64,000 bases of DNA from NCBI GenBank assembly GCA_050287605.1, contig JBNKCG010000070.1, forward strand, positions 62,001-126,000, given 5' to 3'. The position numbers were made by a program, and so were the translations under genes. Shown here piece after piece: positions 23,673-35,316 of this stretch (its first letter is position 1; each line of letters starts with the position of its first letter). This stretch comes from QQUJ01 sp050287605. GTDB taxonomy: Bacteria; Pseudomonadota; Gammaproteobacteria; QQUJ01. The notes below the pieces were generated by a model that saw nothing but the letters and a program-made list of their open reading frames with translations, ran no database searches and had not been told where the DNA came from.

Positions 23673-26201
23673 TTAGAACGGCAGTTTGAGATCCGATTTT
23701 ACCGCCAACAGCTGCTCGCGAAACGCCTCCTGGATGCGCTTCAACGCCTCGGCGGTGTCGCCCTCAAAACGCAGCACCAGAACCGGCGTGGTGTTGGAGG
23801 CGCGCACCAGGCCGAAGCCGTCGGCGAAGTCGGCGCGCACGCCGTCGATAACCGTCACTTCGGCATCCGGGAACTGCGCCCGCGCCACCAGCTCTTCGAC
23901 CAGCGCGTGCTGTTCGCCCTCCTTCACCGCGACGTTGAGCTCCGGTGTGCTGACGCTTTCCGGCACCTGGGCGAAGATCTCGCTGGCCGGCACCGGTTCG
24001 CTGCTGAGAATCTCCAGCAAGCGCGCCGCGGCGTACATGGCGTCATCGAAGCCGTACCAGCGCTCCTTGAAGAAGAAGTGGCCGCTCATCTCGCCGGCCA
24101 GCAGCGCGCCGGTCTTCTTCATCGCCGCTTTGATCAGCGAGTGGCCGGTCTTCCACATCATCGGTTGGCCGGCGTGCTCGGCGATGACGCGCTTCAGGTG
24201 GCGCGAACATTTGACGTCGTAGATGACGCTCGCCCCCGGATGGCGCAGCAGCAGATCTTTGGCAAACAGCATCAGCAGGCGATCCGGATAGATAACCTTG
24301 CCGCGTTCGTCCACCACCCCCAGGCGGTCGCCGTCGCCATCGAAGGCGACGCCCAGATCGGCGCCCGACTCGCGCACCTTGGCGATGAGTTCGCGCAGGT
24401 TCTCCGGTTTACCGGGATCCGGGTGGTGGTTGGGGAAGTTGCCGTCCACCTCGCAATAGAGCTCGGTAACGTCGCAGCCCAACTCGCGCAGCAGGCGCGG
24501 TGCAACCATGCCGGCCACCCCGTTGCCGCAGTCCACCACCACCTTCATCCTGCGTGCCACCTGCACGTCGCCGGTGATGCGCGCCACGTAATCGTCCAGC
24601 ACCGACTGCTGGGTGATACTGCCGTCGCCGGTGAGCAGGTTGCCGGTCTGGATGCGCGCGCGCAGGGCCTGGATCGCGTCGCCGGACAGGGTCTCGTCGC
24701 GCAGCATCATCTTCAGGCCATTGTAGTTGGGCGGATTGTGGCTGCCGGTGACCGCCACGCCCGAGCCGGTGCGCAGGTACTGAGTGGCGAAATAGAGCAC
24801 CGGCGTGGGCGCCATGCCGATATCGATCACGTCGCGGCCGCTGCGCATGAAACCGCGCGCCAGCGCCTCGGAAAGCTCGGGACCCGAGAGCCGGCCGTCG
24901 CGGCCCACCACCACCAGCTGCTGGCCGCGCTCGAAGGCGTCGCTGCCCAGCGCCCGGCCGATGGACTCGACCACCTCGGGAGTCAGGGTATCGCCCACCA
25001 CGCCGCGGATATCGTAGGCGCGGAAGATGCTCGCCGGGACCTTCTCCAGCTTCGGCGCCTTGACCTGGGGCTCGTCCTCCTCGAGCTCCAGTCCGCCGGT
25101 ATCGGGGAACAGGGAACCGCCCACCTCAGGATGTGGCGCCGACTTCGAGGCCGGCTTCGCCACCGGCGTCGCGACGAACTCCTGCCCCATGTTGAGCAGC
25201 AATTCCACCGTGATGCGGCTATTGGCGAGCCGTACCGGGTACGCCGCCGCGAGTTTGCGGTTGAGGATGTCCTTGACCAGGTTCAATACCGTGACCTGAT
25301 CGCGACGCATGGCGCCGGAGATGAGGCGAAACATCACGTAGATGACCACCCCCAGCAGTACCGCACCCACGCCGAACGCCGCGAGGTAAGGGATCAACCC
25401 TTCCATGAGACCGCCGGAGCTGACATCGGGCCAGTACAGCAGCACCCAACGAGTGGCCGGCACGTTGACGCGCACCGCCGCCGCGTCGGCGCCGACACTG
25501 CCACGCCGAGCGAGGAGCACGTTACCCTGGCGCACCTCCACGCCGCCTGTTCCCAGGCGCAGTTCGCCGACCACCTGACTCAGCCGCGCCGCGGAATAGG
25601 TGGCGACGAGCACCCCGAGCAGGCGTCCGTCCACCCCTTGTACCCGACGCACGAGATTGTAGTGCGCCTGGTCGGTACCCGGCAGAATCACCTCCGCAAC
25701 GGGAAACCGGTCACTTTGCTCGGCCTCGCGAAGTTGCTGCAGGTCCGCGTAGCCCAGCGGCGGTTTGTCCTCCGGATCCACCTGATCGACCCCGGCAGGC
25801 AGCAGCCGCAGCCGCTCCACCCCCGGCAGCAGGCGCGCCAATTCGGCAGCCCGCGCCTTGGCCACCGCACGGTCGCCGTCACGCAACGCCTGCACCACGG
25901 CGGGGTCGCCCGCCATGCCGTTCAACGTACCCATGGGTTGAGTCGCCAGATCCTGGACGGCGCTGGCATAAGCGACGCTGGCCGCTTCGGTGGCCTGCTG
26001 GCGCAGCGCGCCACCCTGCATCTGGAACATCTGCAGCAACACGAACCCGGCGGCCATCAGTACCGCGGCGGCGACGATGAACAGCAGTACGCCGTAGTTG
26101 CCGAGGTTGGTACCACCGTTGCGCTTGGCGACTTTGCCCGGGTTCGCACCCGCAGACCGAGCGGCGCCAGCGCCGTTATTGCTCTTTTTCCGTTTCAGCA
26201 T
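23673..26201 (-). CDS. algC: Phosphomannomutase/phosphoglucomutase with N-terminal membrane module
   Basis: 842 residues. The C-terminal half (about 385-842) is a complete alpha-D-phosphohexomutase: phosphoserine Ser487 (VAVTGSHNPPNYNG), metal loop D621-G-D-G-D-R and sugar-binding GEMSGH (703-708). It supplies mannose-1-P and glucose-1-P for alginate, LPS or other polysaccharides. The N-terminal half has TM1 (about 36-60), an extracytoplasmic region of ~210 residues and TM2 (about 272-294), like a sensor module, then an acidic linker. Extended AlgC forms of this type are annotated in pseudomonads. Whether the full length is made or translation starts internally is not visible here. Confidence 0.93.
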   Translation of the reverse strand: MLKRKKSNNGAGAARSAGANPGKVAKRNGGTNLGNYGVLLFIVAAAVLMAAGFVLLQMFQMQGGALRQQATEAASVAYASAVQDLATQPMGTLNGMAGDPAVVQALRDGDRAVAKARAAELARLLPGVERLRLLPAGVDQVDPEDKPPLGYADLQQLREAEQSDRFPVAEVILPGTDQAHYNLVRRVQGVDGRLLGVLVATYSAARLSQVVGELRLGTGGVEVRQGNVLLARRGSVGADAAAVRVNVPATRWVLLYWPDVSSGGLMEGLIPYLAAFGVGAVLLGVVIYVMFRLISGAMRRDQVTVLNLVKDILNRKLAAAYPVRLANSRITVELLLNMGQEFVATPVAKPASKSAPHPEVGGSLFPDTGGLELEEDEPQVKAPKLEKVPASIFRAYDIRGVVGDTLTPEVVESIGRALGSDAFERGQQLVVVGRDGRLSGPELSEALARGFMRSGRDVIDIGMAPTPVLYFATQYLRTGSGVAVTGSHNPPNYNGLKMMLRDETLSGDAIQALRARIQTGNLLTGDGSITQQSVLDDYVARITGDVQVARRMKVVVDCGNGVAGMVAPRLLRELGCDVTELYCEVDGNFPNHHPDPGKPENLRELIAKVRESGADLGVAFDGDGDRLGVVDERGKVIYPDRLLMLFAKDLLLRHPGASVIYDVKCSRHLKRVIAEHAGQPMMWKTGHSLIKAAMKKTGALLAGEMSGHFFFKERWYGFDDAMYAAARLLEILSSEPVPASEIFAQVPESVSTPELNVAVKEGEQHALVEELVARAQFPDAEVTVIDGVRADFADGFGLVRASNTTPVLVLRFEGDTAEALKRIQEAFREQLLAVKSDLKLPF

Positions 26202-26344
26202 GGTTGCGCCAAGGCACGCGGACCGATCACCCTGGGTGGTCGCCGCCCTGTTCCTCTTAGATGGGTTGTTGTGGGCATCGGTCTAGCGGGCAAACCCCTC
26301 CGAAACCGACCGCTGGTTGTTCTCTTCCCGGTACCGCTCGCCGA

Positions 26345-26800
26345 TCAATGCCGCCCCGAATGGCCAAACCCTCCGGCTCCGCGGTGACTTTGCTCAAATT
26401 CCTCCACCACCTCGAACTCGGCGCGCACGACCGGCACCAGTACCAATTGGGCGATCCGTTCACCGATTTCGATGGTAAAGGAGTTGCCACCCCGATTCCA
26501 GCAAGAGACGAAGAGCTGTCCCTGGTAGTCGGAATCGATCAAACCCACCAGATTGCCCAGCACGATCCCGTGCTTATGCCCCAATCCGGAACGCGGCAGA
26601 ATCACGGCAGCCAGCGAAGGATCGGCGATGTGGATGGCCAGCCCGGTGGGGATCAAATGCGTCTCGCCGGGCGCAATCTGCAACGGAGCATCCAGGCAGG
26701 CGCGCAGGTCCATGCCCGCCGACCCGTCGGTGGCGTAGGCGGGCAGCGGCAGCTCGGAGCCGATGCGGGGGTCGATAATCTTGACTTCAATCTTGTGCAT
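26345..26800 (-). CDS. dut: dUTP diphosphatase
   Basis: Hydrolyses dUTP to dUMP and pyrophosphate, keeping uracil out of DNA and feeding dTMP synthesis. 151 residues with the five trimeric dUTPase motifs: AGMDLRA, PRSGLGHKHGI, GLIDSDYQG, GERIAQLVL and the C-terminal RGAGGFGHSGR. The start overlaps the coaBC stop by 14 bases, the typical gammaproteobacterial coaBC-dut arrangement. Confidence 0.97.
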   Translation of the reverse strand: MHKIEVKIIDPRIGSELPLPAYATDGSAGMDLRACLDAPLQIAPGETHLIPTGLAIHIADPSLAAVILPRSGLGHKHGIVLGNLVGLIDSDYQGQLFVSCWNRGGNSFTIEIGERIAQLVLVPVVRAEFEVVEEFEQSHRGAGGFGHSGRH

Positions 26801-27980
26801 GGAATCGCTCGGCGATGAGGGAAACTAGCTGTTCGGCCAACCGCTCCTTGGGGGCGTCGGGAAGATCGCACGCGCCGCCCTGCCACATCACCGTCAGCGC
26901 ATTGGTGGCGGTTTCGAAGCCCTGCCCCGGCCCCACCTGGTTGGCGGCGATCATGTCGAGCCCCTTGCGTTCGAGCTTGGCGCGCGCGTAAGCCTGAACC
27001 TGATCGGTCTCAGCGGCAAAACCCACCGTAAACGGCCCCGGCGTGCAGGCGGCGACGGCGGCGAGGATGTCGTCGGTGCGCTCCAGGGCGAGGGCCAGCT
27101 CCGCCTGCTCCTTCTTAATCTTCGCTCCCACAGGTTGTGCAGGCCGATAGTCGGCCACCGCGGCGGCACCGATATAGATGTCGCAGTCAGCGACGCGCCC
27201 CAGTACGGCTTGGAACATCTCGGCGGCGCTCTCCACGCCGACGTGCTCCACGCCAGGCGGCGGCGCCAGCGCGACGGGGCCGCTGACCAGGGTCACCCGC
27301 GCCCCGGCTCGCACCGCTGCGGCGGCGACGGCGTAACCCATGCGTCCCGAGCTGCGGTTGCTGAGAAAGCGCACCGGATCGACCGCCTCGCGCGTGGGGC
27401 CGGCGCTCACCAGCACCCGCGCGCCCTGCAGCGCTCCCGGCGCGGCACCGTCGAGTCCGGCGACCAACTCCACCGGCTCCAGCATGCGCCCCGCCCCAAT
27501 CTCGCCGCAGGCGAGGTCGCCGGCGGCCGGACCCAGCAGCCGCACGCCGCGCTCGGTGAGCAGCCGTACGTTGGCCTGGGTGGCGGCGTTGGCCCACATC
27601 TTGGTGTTCATGGCCGGCGCCACGCTGAGCGGCGCCTCGGTCGCCAGGCACAGGGTGCTCAGCAGATCGTCGGCCAAGCCGTGGGCCAGCTTGGCCAGGA
27701 AGTGGGCGCTGGCCGGCGCCACCAGTACCTGGTCGGCCCAGCGCGCCAGTTCGATATGGCCCATGCCGGCCTCGGCCTGGGGGTCCAGCAACTCGGTGTG
27801 AGCGGGGTGGCCGGAGACCGCCTGCAGCGTCAACGGCGTGATGAACGCCTGCGCACCGCGCGTCATCACCACCCGCACCTCGGCCCCCGCCTCGCCCAGG
27901 CGGCGTACCAAGTCGGCGCTCTTGTAGGCGGCGATGCCGCCTGTTACGCCGACCAGAATTCGTTTTCCATTCAAGCTCAT
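26787..27980 (-). CDS. coaBC: Phosphopantothenoylcysteine decarboxylase / synthetase CoaBC
   Basis: Bifunctional coenzyme A enzyme of 397 residues. The N-terminal flavoprotein half (CoaC) shows VGVTGGIAAYKSADLVRRL, the decarboxylase His region (GHIELARWADQVLVAPASAH) and PAMNTKMW; the C-terminal half (CoaB, from about residue 185) shows SAGPTREAVDPVRFLSNRSS and the lysine-containing KIKKE. It joins cysteine to 4'-phosphopantothenate and decarboxylates the product. First gene of the leftward coaBC-dut-algC-argB-slmA run and divergent from radC, with 90 bases between them. Confidence 0.97.
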   Translation of the reverse strand: MSLNGKRILVGVTGGIAAYKSADLVRRLGEAGAEVRVVMTRGAQAFITPLTLQAVSGHPAHTELLDPQAEAGMGHIELARWADQVLVAPASAHFLAKLAHGLADDLLSTLCLATEAPLSVAPAMNTKMWANAATQANVRLLTERGVRLLGPAAGDLACGEIGAGRMLEPVELVAGLDGAAPGALQGARVLVSAGPTREAVDPVRFLSNRSSGRMGYAVAAAAVRAGARVTLVSGPVALAPPPGVEHVGVESAAEMFQAVLGRVADCDIYIGAAAVADYRPAQPVGAKIKKEQAELALALERTDDILAAVAACTPGPFTVGFAAETDQVQAYARAKLERKGLDMIAANQVGPGQGFETATNALTVMWQGGACDLPDAPKERLAEQLVSLIAERFHAQD

Positions 27981-28070
27981 ATTGGCACCCGCGGATCCGG
28001 CGCATAAGATAACATCGCGTCAGACGGGATCGCCACTGGACGCGCCCATCACACAAGGAGGTGTCACCCC

Positions 28071-28745
28071 ATGCCCATCACCGACTGGCCGGCGGCGGAG
28101 CGCCCGCGCGAGAAGCTGTTGGAGCGCGGTCCCCAGGCCCTTTCCGATGCCGAACTGCTGGCAATCTTTCTGCGCACCGGCCTGCCCGGCAAGACCGCCG
28201 TGGACCTGGCCCGCGAACTGCTCGCCGACCTGGGTGGGCTGCGCCCGCTGCTGCAGGCCGATCGCCGCACTTTTTGTGCACGCCCCGGCCTCGGCGCCAG
28301 CAAATACGCCCAGCTTCAGGCGGTGCTGGAAATGTCCCGCCGCCACCTGGGCGAGACGCTGGCCCGCGGCGAGGCGCTGACCGACCCCGACGCCACCCGC
28401 CGCTACCTCACGGCCCAGCTGCGCGACCGCCCCCACGAGGTGTTCGCGGCCCTGTTCCTGGACAACCGCCACCGCATCATCGCCTTCGAGGAGCTGTTTC
28501 GCGGCACCATCAACGGCGCCTCGGTGCATCCACGCGAGGTGCTGCGCCGCTGCCTGGAGCTCAACGCCGCCGCGCTCATCGTCGCCCACAACCACCCCTC
28601 GGGCGTGGCCGAACCCAGCACCGCCGACCGCGCCCTGACCGAGCGCCTGCGCGACACCCTGGCCCAGATCGACGTGCGGCTGCTGGACCATATCGTCATC
28701 GGCGACGGCGAGGCGATTTCCCTGGCCGAGCGCGGTCTGCTGTGA
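28071..28745 (+). CDS. radC: RadC family JAMM-domain protein
   Basis: 224 residues. The N-terminal helix-hairpin-helix part (REKLLERGPQALSDAELLAI) is followed by the JAMM-like domain with the metal motif AHNHPSGVAEPSTADRALT. RadC was once linked to recombinational repair, but that role is not supported in E. coli, and its activity is unclear. An AAGGAGG precedes the ATG by nine bases. It sits between coaBC and rpmB, the order common in gammaproteobacteria. Confidence 0.96.
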   Translation: MPITDWPAAERPREKLLERGPQALSDAELLAIFLRTGLPGKTAVDLARELLADLGGLRPLLQADRRTFCARPGLGASKYAQLQAVLEMSRRHLGETLARGEALTDPDATRRYLTAQLRDRPHEVFAALFLDNRHRIIAFEELFRGTINGASVHPREVLRRCLELNAAALIVAHNHPSGVAEPSTADRALTERLRDTLAQIDVRLLDHIVIGDGEAISLAERGLL

Positions 28746-28756
28746 CGCGCCGAGTG

Positions 28757-28785
28757 TTGAGGGTTGCGGGGCTTTCTGGTATAAA
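28757..28785 (+). promoter_or_regulatory. Promoter of rpmB-rpmG
   Basis: TTGAGG (28757-28762), a 17-base spacer and TATAAA (28780-28785), with a TGG extension before the -10 box. It lies 57 bases before rpmB and is a very good match to a sigma70 promoter, as expected for ribosomal protein genes. Confidence 0.75.
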
Positions 28786-28841
28786 GTGCGCCCTTGCGCC
28801 GGGGGAACCGGCGCGGGATGCCGAATTTCGAGGATTTCACG

Positions 28842-29078
28842 ATGTCCAGAGTCTGCCAGGTCACGGGCAAACGCCCCACCACCGGGAACAACGTGTCGCA
28901 CGCGCACAACAAGACGCGGCGCCGCTTCCTGCCCAATCTGCATACCCACCGCTTCTGGGTCGAGAGCGAGCAGCGCTACGTGAAGCTGCGCGTCTCCACC
29001 AAGGGCCTGCGCATCATCGACAAGCAGGGCATCGACACCGTGCTCGCCGATCTGCGCAAGCGCGGCGAAAAGTTCTGA
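28842..29078 (+). CDS. rpmB: Ribosomal protein L28
   Basis: 78-residue protein of the large ribosomal subunit. MSRVCQVTGKRPTTGNNVSH, NKTRRRFLPNLHTHRFW and the C-terminal DTVLADLRKRG are standard for gammaproteobacterial L28. The ATG at 28842 is supported by alignment; the frame is open 16 codons upstream through the promoter leader. It is followed 15 bases later by rpmG. Confidence 0.98.
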   Translation: MSRVCQVTGKRPTTGNNVSHAHNKTRRRFLPNLHTHRFWVESEQRYVKLRVSTKGLRIIDKQGIDTVLADLRKRGEKF

Positions 29079-29093
29079 TAGGAGAGCAGCGCC

Positions 29094-29261
29094 ATGGCCA
29101 AATCCGCACGCGACAAGATCAAGCTGGTCTCCTCGGCCGGGACCGGGCACTTCTACACCACCACCAAAAACAAGCGCAACACGCCGGACAAGTTCGAGTT
29201 CAAGAAATACGATCCGGTGGTGCGCAAGCACGTCATCTACAAGGAAGCGAAGATCAAGTAG
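29094..29261 (+). CDS. rpmG: Ribosomal protein L33
   Basis: 55-residue large-subunit protein, nearly the same as E. coli L33 in length and sequence (IKLVSSAGTGHFYTTTKNKR, KYDPVVRKHVIYKEAKIK). It lacks the four zinc-binding cysteines, so it is the zinc-independent form. GGAGAG precedes the ATG. Co-transcribed with rpmB and followed by an intrinsic terminator at 29288-29312. Confidence 0.97.
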   Translation: MAKSARDKIKLVSSAGTGHFYTTTKNKRNTPDKFEFKKYDPVVRKHVIYKEAKIK

Positions 29262-29287
29262 TTCGCGCCTCCTTGCACGACACCCGC

Positions 29288-29312
29288 AAAGCCCGGCCCA
29301 GTGCCGGGCTTT
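29288..29312 (+). terminator. Intrinsic terminator after rpmG
   Basis: A perfect ten-base stem AAAGCCCGGC-CCAGT-GCCGGGCTTT begins 26 bases after the rpmG stop and is followed by GCATTTCC. The stem ends in TTT, giving a modest U-rich tail. Confidence 0.8.
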
Positions 29313-29482
29313 GCATTTCCGTCCCCAATTCCCCGTTCTCAGCGCTTCCACGCATTGGCCACCCCGCCAAGTTAAGGTATCGTGTCCGCCACCAAGGGAG
29401 GGCCGCTGCGGGCCCGTGGGCGTCAACCGGCATAACGAAACCCGCACCGAGCGGGACAACCGAACAAAAGGGCCAGTAACTC

Positions 29483-32149
<2,667 letters not shown>

Positions 32150-32453
32150 CCGCGGAGTCAGCGCCGGAGCGGCTCAAGCCTTGGCCCGCTCGACGACGCC
32201 AGGGGCGCAAAGAGGGTAGAAGGGAAAAACGCCTGTAACGTTCTTTGTGTCCTTGGCGTCTTGGCGAGAAGACAGAGAGTGCATTCAACACATGCTGATC
32301 TCTCGCCAAGGCGCCAAGCACGCCAAGGTAGAAACCAACCCGTTGCGAACTTAGCGTCTCAGCCGCTTGGCGCGAGATCGGAACCTATGCACTTGGCTGG
32401 TCGCCACACCGACGACCGCGCCTGCTCACGAATCGCTCCTGCCGGCCCTCCAC
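32150..32453. repeat. Gene-free region with a long inverted repeat
   Basis: About 300 bases between ppdK and hinT. An inverted repeat is obvious: CCTTGGCGTCTTGGCGAGA (32251-32269) against TCTCGCCAAGGCGCCAAG and its extension to CCAAGG (32301-32328). The arms contain the repeated unit CTTGGCG, and the loop is about 31 bases. Such CTTGGCG-containing palindromes recur between genes in several proteobacteria. Nothing else was recognised here. Confidence 0.6.
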
Positions 32454-32870
32454 TCACCGAATCTTCGCGCGAATGCGCTCTGCCAACGCGCCGATCGCCT
32501 CCATGTCCCCCGGGCGCAGCCCCCAGTTGAGGCTGAGCTCGTCGTCCAGCTGCCGCGGCAGCACGTGCATGTGGAAGTGGAACACCGACTGGGCGGCCGC
32601 CCGGCCATTGCACTGCAGCAGATTCAACCCTGGTGGATCGAGCACCTCCTGCACCGCCATCGCCACGCGCTGCGCGCTATGCACTACGGCGCTCAGCACT
32701 TCCGGAGGAACCGCGAACAGATCGGAACTGTGCCCCTTGGGAATCACCAGGGCGTGGCCTTCGCTGGCCGGGTTGATGTCCATGAACGCCAGGGTGACGT
32801 CGTCTTCGTAGAGCTTGAAGCAGGGAATCTCGCCGGCAACGATTTTGCAGAAAATGCAGTCAGCGGACAT
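32454..32870 (-). CDS. hinT: HIT family protein (HinT-like nucleotide hydrolase)
   Basis: 138 residues. The N-terminus CIFCKIVAGEIPCFKLYEDD and the histidine triad FHFHMHVLP place it in the HIT superfamily, which hydrolyses nucleoside phosphoramidates and adenylated compounds. The C-terminal tail (LRPGDMEAIGALAERIRAKI) is somewhat longer than in E. coli HinT, so a related HIT subgroup is possible. The GGDEF gene follows 88 bases downstream on the same strand of transcription coming from the left-hand side; co-transcription is uncertain. Confidence 0.92.
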   Translation of the reverse strand: MSADCIFCKIVAGEIPCFKLYEDDVTLAFMDINPASEGHALVIPKGHSSDLFAVPPEVLSAVVHSAQRVAMAVQEVLDPPGLNLLQCNGRAAAQSVFHFHMHVLPRQLDDELSLNWGLRPGDMEAIGALAERIRAKIR

Positions 32871-32958
32871 GGGGGACTCCTCGGAAAGGTGGGGGCATCG
32901 ATCTTACTCGATCCCGGCACAGAATCCCGCGCACTGCGGGGGGTGCCGCGGGCTGTGG

Positions 32959-35163
32959 CTAGTCGTCCAGGCTCAACTCGCCCTGATCGAGCAACGCACC
33001 GGGCGATGCGTAGCAGTGGTAGCGGTTGCTGCCCTGTTGCTTGGCCACGTACATGGCGGCATCGGCATGGCGCAGCAACGCCTCGCCGTCGCCGGCATCG
33101 TCGGGGTAAACGCTGATGCCGATGCTGGTCCCGATCATCACCCGTTTATCGTCCAGTTGGATGGGCTTGGCGAAGCGCGACAGGATCTTGCCCGCCACCA
33201 GCGCCGCATCGTCAACGCCGTTGACGTCCTCGAGCAGAATGACGAACTCGTCGCCGCCCAGCCGCGCCACGGTATCGCCCAGGCGCACCGACTCGCGCAG
33301 GCGCTGGGCGCTGCGCTTGAGCACCTCGTCGCCCATCGCGTGACCGAGGGTGTCGTTGACCAGCTTGAAGTGGTCGAGATCGAGAAAACAGATGGCCACG
33401 CGCGCGTTGTTGCGCTGCGCCTTGACCAGGGTCTGCGAGAGCCGGTCGTTGAACAGCAGCCGGTTGGGTAGACCGGTAAGTATGTCGTGGTGCGCCAAGT
33501 GGTCGAGACGTCGCTCGGCGAGCTTGCGCTCGGTGATGTCGCGGCTGAACGCCAGCACGTGCTCGGTGCCTGCCAGCTCGATCACTCCCATGCGCACCTC
33601 CACGGGGAATCGCGAATTGTCACGGCGCCGGTACTCGGTCTCCAGCATCACGGTGCGCCCGCGCTCCAGCCCCTGCCACGCCCACGCTTCCTCCTCACAG
33701 TGCTGGTCGAAATCGCAGATGTTCATGGTCAGCAGTTCGTCGCGGCTGTAGCCGAGCATCTCGCAGGCGACGTGGTTCACGTCCAGCAACCGGCCGCGGC
33801 AATCGTGGACGAAAATGGGATCGACCGCATACTCCACCACCGTGCGGAACCGTGCCTCGCTCTCGCGCAGGGCATCCTCGGCCACCATGCGCTCGGTGAT
33901 ATCGCGCACGATACCGAAGGCACCGTTCGGCTCACCGTTGTGGGTCAGCGGCGAGGCGGTGATCTCCATGGTCAGCCAGGCCCCGAACTGGGCGCGCAGG
34001 CGAAACGTGAAGCGCGGCGGCGACTTGCCCGCCGCCAACCCCGCCAGGTGCAACCGCGCCGGCGCAACGTCATCGGGATGGAGCAGATCGAGCAAATGGT
34101 TGCCCAGCCACTCTTCGCGCCCCCAGCCGGTCACCGCTTCGAACGCCGAATTGAGCGAGGTGATGCGCCCTTCCAGCGAAAGCGTGAAGATGATGTCACG
34201 GGCGTTTTCCACCAGGCTGCGGTAACGCTCGCCCGAGACGTTGAGGACTTGCTCGGCATCGCCCATCTTGGCCAGGGCATGGGCACAGCAGATCAGCCCG
34301 CCGCCGTCGGCGCCCTGCGCGGTGATGGTGGCGTAGACGCCCACCGACCCGCCGTAGCGGTGACGCAGCCGGATCACCAGGTTGAGCGCCGCCGCGCTGC
34401 GTGCCGGCAGCTTGAGCAGGCGCTTGCCCAGGGCGCGGCGCTCTTCGGGGACCGCGAGAAAGGTCAGTGGCTGACCGATCACCTCGCAGGAGGAGTATCC
34501 CAGCAGCCGTTCGGCGCCGCGGTTCCAACCGCTGATCACGCCGCTGCTGTCGGTGGCGACGACGGCGCAGTGGACCTGCTCCAACACCTGCCAACCGCGT
34601 TTGACGTGGTCTTCCTGCTGGCGCCGCTCGGTGACATCCCGCACCCAGGCCTGCCAGCACGACGCGCGGCCGTCGAAATAGACCAACCACTCCATCCAGC
34701 GAAAACCGTCGGCGCCGATCCAGAACCGATGCTCGGCCAACTGCGGAGGTTCGCCGTCGACCATACGCTGCAGCGCCTTGCGTACGGCCGCCCTGTCTTC
34801 GGGGTGGGCAAGATCGATCAGCGAGCGCGCATCCCGCTCGGGACCCGGCAGCAGACGCCTGGCCACTGCCTCGGCGGCCTGCTCGGTGGCCGACCCCGCA
34901 GGATTCGGGGGCAACGGCCGCGAGCCACCCACCAGCGCGGCGACACCGCCTTCGGCATGCATCGACGATTGCAGTGCAAGCGACTGCGTACGCCGCCCCA
35001 GACTCCAGAGCAAGGCGGCGCTTGCCAGCAGAGCGAGCGCCGCCTTCAGGCCGGCGTGCGGTCCTGCCTGAGAGAGTTCCGTTAGCAGGGTCAAAAGCGC
35101 GATCCCCAACGCCCCCGACAAACCTACCCGGATGATTTTTGTTGTTGTACGGCGCTCCAACAT
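32959..35163 (-). CDS. Multi-PAS diguanylate cyclase
   Basis: 734 residues. Two short hydrophobic helices at the N-terminus (about 15-58) anchor it. Several PAS domains follow, for example with HAEHRF-type and GYSSCEVIGQP motifs, SLNSAFEAVTGWGREEWLGN and DVNHVACEMLGYSRDELL, each with PAC-like tails (WVRDVTERR, IVRDITERM, FSRDITERK). The C-terminal GGDEF domain has LDLDHFKLVND and RLGGDEF with an RLGD inhibitory site five residues upstream. It should make c-di-GMP in response to PAS-sensed signals. No EAL domain is present. Ligands cannot be named; redox or oxygen sensing is only a guess. Confidence 0.93.
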   Translation of the reverse strand: MLERRTTTKIIRVGLSGALGIALLTLLTELSQAGPHAGLKAALALLASAALLWSLGRRTQSLALQSSMHAEGGVAALVGGSRPLPPNPAGSATEQAAEAVARRLLPGPERDARSLIDLAHPEDRAAVRKALQRMVDGEPPQLAEHRFWIGADGFRWMEWLVYFDGRASCWQAWVRDVTERRQQEDHVKRGWQVLEQVHCAVVATDSSGVISGWNRGAERLLGYSSCEVIGQPLTFLAVPEERRALGKRLLKLPARSAAALNLVIRLRHRYGGSVGVYATITAQGADGGGLICCAHALAKMGDAEQVLNVSGERYRSLVENARDIIFTLSLEGRITSLNSAFEAVTGWGREEWLGNHLLDLLHPDDVAPARLHLAGLAAGKSPPRFTFRLRAQFGAWLTMEITASPLTHNGEPNGAFGIVRDITERMVAEDALRESEARFRTVVEYAVDPIFVHDCRGRLLDVNHVACEMLGYSRDELLTMNICDFDQHCEEEAWAWQGLERGRTVMLETEYRRRDNSRFPVEVRMGVIELAGTEHVLAFSRDITERKLAERRLDHLAHHDILTGLPNRLLFNDRLSQTLVKAQRNNARVAICFLDLDHFKLVNDTLGHAMGDEVLKRSAQRLRESVRLGDTVARLGGDEFVILLEDVNGVDDAALVAGKILSRFAKPIQLDDKRVMIGTSIGISVYPDDAGDGEALLRHADAAMYVAKQQGSNRYHCYASPGALLDQGELSLDD

Positions 35164-35316
35164 CCGTGTAGCACCTAATTGGTGGAAATTTGGGATTGCG
35201 GAATATTGAAGGCCCGGACGCAGCCGTTCAATAGCAGTTAGCCGTGCTTTCTGAGGGGAAATCGGGGAAACCGCTGTAAGCTGCGGATGACACTGAAAGA
35301 AGCGGTTGAAAAAAAT
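35164..35316. other. Intergenic region between bioD and the GGDEF gene
   Basis: 153 bases. On the minus strand, directly after the bioD stop, there is a T7 run without a clear GC-rich stem before it, so it is at best a weak terminator. The remainder would hold the GGDEF promoter; no confident hexamers were found. Confidence 0.3.

Noticed and set aside
23535..26387. 950-codon open frame opposite algC
   Set aside because: The algC strand has clear domain motifs; the antisense frame is a by-product of GC-rich codon use and contains no recognisable domain.
33487..35085. 532-codon frame opposite the multi-PAS GGDEF gene
   Set aside because: Same reason: antisense to a well supported gene, with low-complexity Arg/His/Gln-rich translation.
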